60,000 nucleotides of DNA, from the NCBI RefSeq assembly GCF_030272615.1, contig NC_081414.1:916495648-916555647 (forward strand), read 5' to 3'. Source of the DNA: Cryptomeria japonica. Taxonomy: Eukaryota; Streptophyta; Pinopsida; Cupressales; Cupressaceae. A program made the translations under genes and the position numbers. Positions 55,505 through 60,000 of the stretch are shown one piece after another; position 1 is the stretch's first letter; the number at the start of each line of letters is the position of its first letter. Below the pieces are notes generated by a model. It was not told where the DNA came from and ran no database searches. It worked only from the letters and a program-made list of their open reading frames with translations.

Positions 55505-56149
55505 TTAGTGAATGGATGTGAGTGAGAATACTCCCAACTTCTCCTTGAGGTATTCAAAGGTTTCTTTTGGAAGAGGCTTAGTAAAAATATTTTCAATATG
55601 CTCCTTAATGGCAACATAATCAGATTTTACTTGTTGCTCAAGTACTTTCTCTCTGAGAAAATGATATTTGATTGGAATATGCTTCGTCCTAAAATGCATA
55701 ACTAGACTATTTGATATGTTAATAACACTCATATTCTCAAAAAATATGGAGATGGGATGTTCATATTCAAACTTAATATATTTTAAGGTTTGCTTCATCC
55801 ATAACACCTGTGTACAACAAGTTGCTACTGCAATATACTCAGCCTCTACAATGGATAAGGAAACCGAAGCCTATTTATTACTCAACCAAGATAATAGCTT
55901 GTTACCAAGAAATAATGCTCCTTCCACGTGTGCTCTTTCTATCTTCAATATTACTAGCCCAATCTGCATTTGTGTATGCTGTGAGGGTGAAATCTTCATC
56001 TCTAGAATATCACAATCCAAAATCCATAGTACCTTTAAAAGATATTTGAATATCCTTTTGATGGCCTGTAAATGAGTTTCTTTTGGTGCTAATTGAAAAC
56101 GTGTCACCACTCCTACTGTTTGCATAATGTCATGACTCATAGTTGTCAT
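55505..56149 (-). pseudogene. Element H RNase H region
   Basis: Two - frames: 55871-56149 with KETHLQAIKRIFKYLL and GLVILKIERAHVEGALFLGN, and 55505-55807 with HFRTKHIPIKYHFLREKV, IKEHIENIFTKPLPKETFEY and LKEKLGVF. These are the standard Copia RNase H segments (RTKHIxIxYHFxR and TKPLP). A frameshift near 55810-55870 separates them. Confidence 0.85.
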
Positions 56150-56270
56150 ATATAGTAGACTCCCAATTATAGATCTCTAGATGGTTTGATTTGCATTAGG
56201 GGATTCATCATCCTTGCTTTATTTGCAACCTGTGACCATAGTAGTACTCACCGGATTGCAGTATTCCATC

Positions 56271-57010
56271 CTATTTTTTTAACATTTCCTTGATGTACTT
56301 TGTTAGTGAAATAAATATGCCTTCATTTGATTGCAAAATTTGTAATCCAAGGGAGAAGGATAACTCACCAAGCATCAACATTTTGAACTCCTTTTGCATA
56401 TTTGAAGCAAATTCCTTGCACATCTTCTCTTTGCTACCACCAAAAATGATGTCATCCATACACAACCACAATAAATAAATTATTACCTACATCTTTGATG
56501 TATATGTTTCTATTTGCAACTCCTCTTTTGAACCCATTCACTTGAAAGTACTTGTCCAATCTAGAGTACCATGCTCTTGTGGCTTGTTTTAGTCTTAAAG
56601 GGATTTCTTTAGTCTGCAAACATAATCCTTCTTTTCTAACAACATAAATTCTTTAAGTTGTTCAATATATACTTCTTCCTCCAAGTCTCCATTTAGAAAA
56701 GCTGATTTCACATCTATCTAATAGACTTTAAAATTCTCGAAGCTTGCAAAATCTAAGAACATTCTGATAGCTTCTAATCTTGCAGTAGGTGCAAAAGTTT
56801 ATTCGAAGTCTATTCCTTCTACTTGTGCATAGCCTTTGCACACAAGCCTTGCTTTGTTCCTTGTGATGTACCTGTCTTCATTTAGCTTGTTTCAAAAGAC
56901 CCATTTGGTTCCAATGACATTTTTGTCTTTAGGCCTTGGGACAAGTTCCCAAGTTTCATTTTTCTCAATTTGATCTAAATCTTCTTCCATAGCCTTTACC
57001 CAAAACTTGT
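56271..57010 (-). pseudogene. Element H reverse transcriptase
   Basis: The active-site box appears as CMDDIIFGG in the frame 56271-56471, where Copia RTs have Y-V-D-D. Upstream in other frames I read a KSAFLNGDLEEEVYIEQ segment near 56670-56720 and a GTKW-type segment near 56900. After the active site come FSLGLQILQSNEGIFISLTK. At least three frame breaks make it inactive. Confidence 0.8.
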
Positions 57011-57318
57011 CTTCACTTGCTTCAATAAATCCTTTTGGTTCTATTTTGGAATGTAAGCAAAAATGTGCATGTTCTGTGGTGTTAGCAAGTCTTCTCCTTG
57101 TTTGAATTTATGTGTCTAAATCTCCATTAATCACCAAGTCTTCTATATGGTTGTTTTGGACAAATTTATATGGAGTCTTGGATGATGCTTTTAATGGAGT
57201 TTTAGGATTTTCTTTCTCAAGCTCCTCTTTTCTCAATTTCCTCCTTGGATTCTTCTTCTTTACAAATATCTTCTATTATAGGAATATATTTTAGAGTTTC
57301 CTTATAATGTCTCCTTCG

Positions 57319-58031
57319 TCAATTTTTCAGATTTGCACTCTCAACCATCTTGTGTAGCCTCTTGTTGTAGCATTTGTACATTTTACTTCTTGTAGAGTAA
57401 CCACAAAATATTCCTTCATCTGCTCTAGCATCAATTTTTCCTAAGTCTTCTTCATCTCTCCTTATGTAGCATGTGCTACCAAAGACTCTGAAGTTCTTGA
57501 TTGTTGCAGGTCTTCCTTTCCATAACACATAGGGTGTTTTGTCGTTATTTGCCCTAATTTGTGCATGATTCAAGATGTAAATTGTTGTGTGAACCGCATC
57601 TTTCCAAAAAGTATCAACTACCTTTGATTCATTTAACATGGCTCTAGCCATTTCTTGGACTGTTATGTTCTTTCTCTCTACAATTCCATTTTGTTGTGGA
57701 GTTCTTGCAGCTGAATATTGTCTTCTTATCCCATGTTTTTCACAAAAATCTTCAAATTCATTAGGAGTGAATTATCCTCCTTTATATGATATAAGACACT
57801 TGAATTTTGAATATGATTCATTCTCTACTAGTTCTTTGAAATCTTTAAATTTATCAAGAGCTTCAAATTTTTCTTTAAAAAGGCAACCCAAGTCATCTTA
57901 GAGTAGTCATCAATGAACAACATGAAATACCTTTCTCCTTGCAATATTTTTGTTCTTGTTGGACCACAAAGATCTGTATGTATGCTCTCTAATAGTTTTG
58001 ATGCCGAATGTTCCTTTGTTTTGAAGCTCAC
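57319..58031 (-). pseudogene. Element H integrase
   Basis: 57828-58031 has LESIHTDLCGPTRTKILQGE and YFMLFIDDYSKMTWVAFL (first two acidic residues of the DDE core: HTD and IDD). After a damaged stretch, 57319-57651 has ARAMLNESKVVDTFWKDAVH, TTIYILNHAQIRANNDKTPY and VFGSTCYIRRDEEDLGKIDA with GIFCGYSTRSKMYKCYN. This is the Copia integrase core end and C-terminal part. Confidence 0.85.
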
Positions 58032-58079
58032 TCTTGTTTCTTTCCCAAGTTGGCATTGTTTACAAATGATGTTTGTGGG

Positions 58080-58560
58080 TTATGATATTTTGGGTATATC
58101 TCTCACTACTCCCTTAAGATTTATTTTGACAAAATTATCAAAATTTAGATGGCCCAATCTCTTATGCCATAGCCAGCTCTCGTCTTCTTGAATCATGTAA
58201 CAACTTTCACTATTGATATCTTTCAGGGTGTAAAGATTGTTTGATGTTCTATAAGCATCTGCTATCAATTTTCCATCCTTTTTTATTTCACATCCTTTAG
58301 GAAGAAATGCCACGGTGTGTCATTGATCACAAAGCTGACTTACACTTAGCATATTTTGTTTCAACCCCTTCACATAAAGAACATTCTAAATTTTTGTTTT
58401 ACCATGATCTAAACTAATAGTCCCTTTTCCTTTTATTTCTTTCTTTGAATTTTCACCAAATTTAACTATTCCTTCATCTGCTAGTTCAAGAGAAATGAAT
58501 TTTCTTGTCACCTATCATATGTCTCGAAAATCCACTATCACCATACCCCCTATCCTTTTT
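58080..58560 (-). pseudogene. Element H protease and GAG-pre-integrase region
   Basis: Near 58540-58500 the - strand reads GDSGFSRHMIGDKK, the Copia protease motif (DSGxSxHM). FGENSKKEIKGKGTI, LYVKGLKQNMLSVSQLCDQ and FLPKGCEIKKDGKLIA follow, then DESWLWHKRLGHLNFDNFVK (HKRLGH motif of the GAG-pre-integrase domain). Two stops break the region. Confidence 0.85.
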
Positions 58561-58700
58561 ATTTTGCAGTGCCCCTCCCCAATTCATCGTTTATTAGAGG
58601 ATGTGATAAATATTTTTGGACCTGCTCATGCTTTTGATGCCTCTTGTTTCATTCTTTATACTGATTTTCTCTTTGACAATAGCACCGATTCATTATGATT

Positions 58701-60000
58701 ACTAGCTCTATGCTTTGGTTTGATTATTGAAGATAAGTCGTGAATGGTTAAGATTTGAGGTTATTTCACTAGTTAGGACACAAGGTTCATGTTTATCTCC
58801 ATGATGAATTATCTTAGACATTTAATATTTACATTTGATGTATTATGATTTATGCGGATGACATTATATCCTAGACTATTATGATGATTAGACTTGTATT
58901 TGGTGATCTAGATGCACTCGTTATTCATGCATGGATTATATTGCTTATGATGATATGACGACATCTTACTAGTACTAGCCCCACTTCATGGTTATATTGG
59001 ATGAGTAGATGCTATGGTTGTTGTGATTGCTTGCTACTGTATTCATGATAGAGATGATGTTATATCACTCATTATGAGCATGATATGATGTTGTAATTCT
59101 CTTCACTTGCCTGATTATTTATGATATATGCAATTGTACTTGTTGTCGTGTGATTATTGGTGGTTGCAAGTACTAGATATCGACTCCGCTTGGTCTCACA
59201 GGTCCGAGCATGTTTCTATCCCAATGGCAAGTTGATCAGAGGTGACATGAGTTCCTTCTACACACTCTAGGATTAAGTTGATACCCTTGTCAGTTAGTCT
59301 CTTGGCTTGAGCTGTTGGTTAGCGTCATGTGGGATGTTGTTCAATCCTATGTCAAGTTGTATTGTCAGTTTGTGATTATTTATTAAATTAATGTTTAATT
59401 GATTCATATAGTTTATTAAGTATTAAAATAAATTAATGGATGACATTAGTCTTTAATATTAATGTGTGATTATTATTATTGGGAAATTATTATTCATTAA
59501 TGTTTATTTTATGGATTTATATTTTATTGGTACTTTTATATTATTATCATTATTATTATTCGATGGTTTAATGTTTATTCGAATATTTATCATTCGAGCT
59601 TTTGATTGATTGATTGATTGATTTATTGTTGAGTTATTTATTATTTATTTATTTATTTTCTTTATTGTTTATTTATTTATCTATTTATTTATTTATTGGT
59701 TATTATTTATTTATTTACCCCTTGTTATGATTGGCCCTCTTGGGAGTTGTGCTTGTGAAGATATTATTATTTAATTGTTTGTTTATTTATTTATATTATT
59801 TTATGGTTTAACATTTATTGAGCATTTGACTTTTATTTTATTTATTAAGCCCTTTGTATTTTATTTATTGATTAATGAGCTTATTTATTATTTATTACTT
59901 ATTATTGTTTATTCTTTTACCCCTTTATTTATTATTTGCCTTACCTACCCTCTTTTATTATTGGCTATAAGATTTGAGGATTTGAACAATATTATTCTAT
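58701..60000. other. AT-rich stretch with TTTA simple repeats, nothing else recognised
   Basis: No protein similarity was seen. 59600-59630 has TTGATTGATTGATTGATT and 59635-59720 and 59780-59960 have TTTATTTATTTATT-type runs. 58840-59180 is rich in ATGATNAT. It may be another LTR or spacer, but no ends were found. Confidence 0.5.

Larger units (their letters stand above)
53900..58700 (-). mobile_element. Element H: degenerate Copia retrotransposon
   Basis: The - strand carries, in the order of Ty1/Copia pol, protease, GAG-pre-integrase, integrase, reverse transcriptase and RNase H, then a 3' LTR ending at 53900. Many stops and frameshifts break it. The 5' LTR and most of gag are not seen; the upper limit near 58700 is uncertain. 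It is the only element in the window with recognisable RT and integrase. It lies in E's 5' LTR. Confidence 0.82.

Noticed and set aside
59600-60000. TTTA-rich end as telomeric or satellite repeat
   Set aside because: The units are irregular A/T simple repeats, not the plant telomere unit TTTAGGG and not a higher-order satellite.
1-60000. tRNA and rRNA genes
   Set aside because: No cloverleaf with A and B boxes or rRNA core sequence was found; tRNA-like strings are retrotransposon primer sites only.

Overview
This 60 kb window is plant nuclear DNA made almost entirely of nested LTR retrotransposons. I recognise no host gene, rRNA, tRNA or CRISPR array. The plant assignment rests on Ty3/Gypsy and Ty1/Copia proteins of plant type, plant mobile domain (PMD) pseudogenes, a Copia primer site of the TGGTATCARAGC type and AT-rich spacers. 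The multi-layer nesting suggests a large-genome seed plant; a gymnosperm is plausible but unproven.

Left nest (1-28846). Element A (Gypsy, + strand; 5' LTR cut by the window start, 3' LTR 19132-20179) keeps a damaged gag, has no pol, and carries an antisense PMD pseudogene between gag and its 3' LTR. Its leader is split by element C (2098-9911, - strand, TSD GGTGT). A itself sits inside element B (+ strand, 20180-28155), a Gypsy element with a protease remnant, an integrase tail, no recognisable RT/integrase core and another antisense PMD pseudogene. B in turn abuts the end of a Copia LTR (28156-28846).

Middle (28847-35762). Spacer with two diverged direct repeats, a solo LTR of the B family with a perfect 5-bp TSD (29848-30567), a cluster of old tandem duplications (32602-34598) holding a 163-bp MITE-like insertion, and Copia LTR debris.

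Right nest (35763 to about 58700). Element E (Gypsy, - strand) is broken into pieces by four insertions: D (36301-44125, + strand, TSD GGTAT, same family as C), F (44756-49038) and G (49192-53515), both - strand Copia-type, and H (from 53900, - strand Copia), which lies in E's 5' LTR. H is the only element with recognisable RT, RNase H and integrase, and it is broken. From about 58700 to the end is AT-rich sequence with TTTA-type simple repeats.

Main result: every structurally delimited element (A, C, D, F, G) lacks reverse transcriptase and integrase but keeps gag-derived coding sequence. C and D share one long gag plus protease-like reading frame of about 1,145 codons. F and G share a gag-protease-acidic-tail frame of about 700 codons. 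These resemble the non-autonomous TR-GAG class and would need enzymes in trans. The most unusual non-coding signals are a 21-22 bp phased array of a TCGTACGA-containing motif in A's leader, which recurs inverted upstream of A's antisense PMD gene; a 31-bp palindromic minisatellite whose copy number varies among the C/D LTRs; GGACC-type dyads in the C/D leaders; and a five-hairpin AT array in the B-family U3. All coordinates and similarities were read by eye; boundaries marked about may be off by tens of bases.
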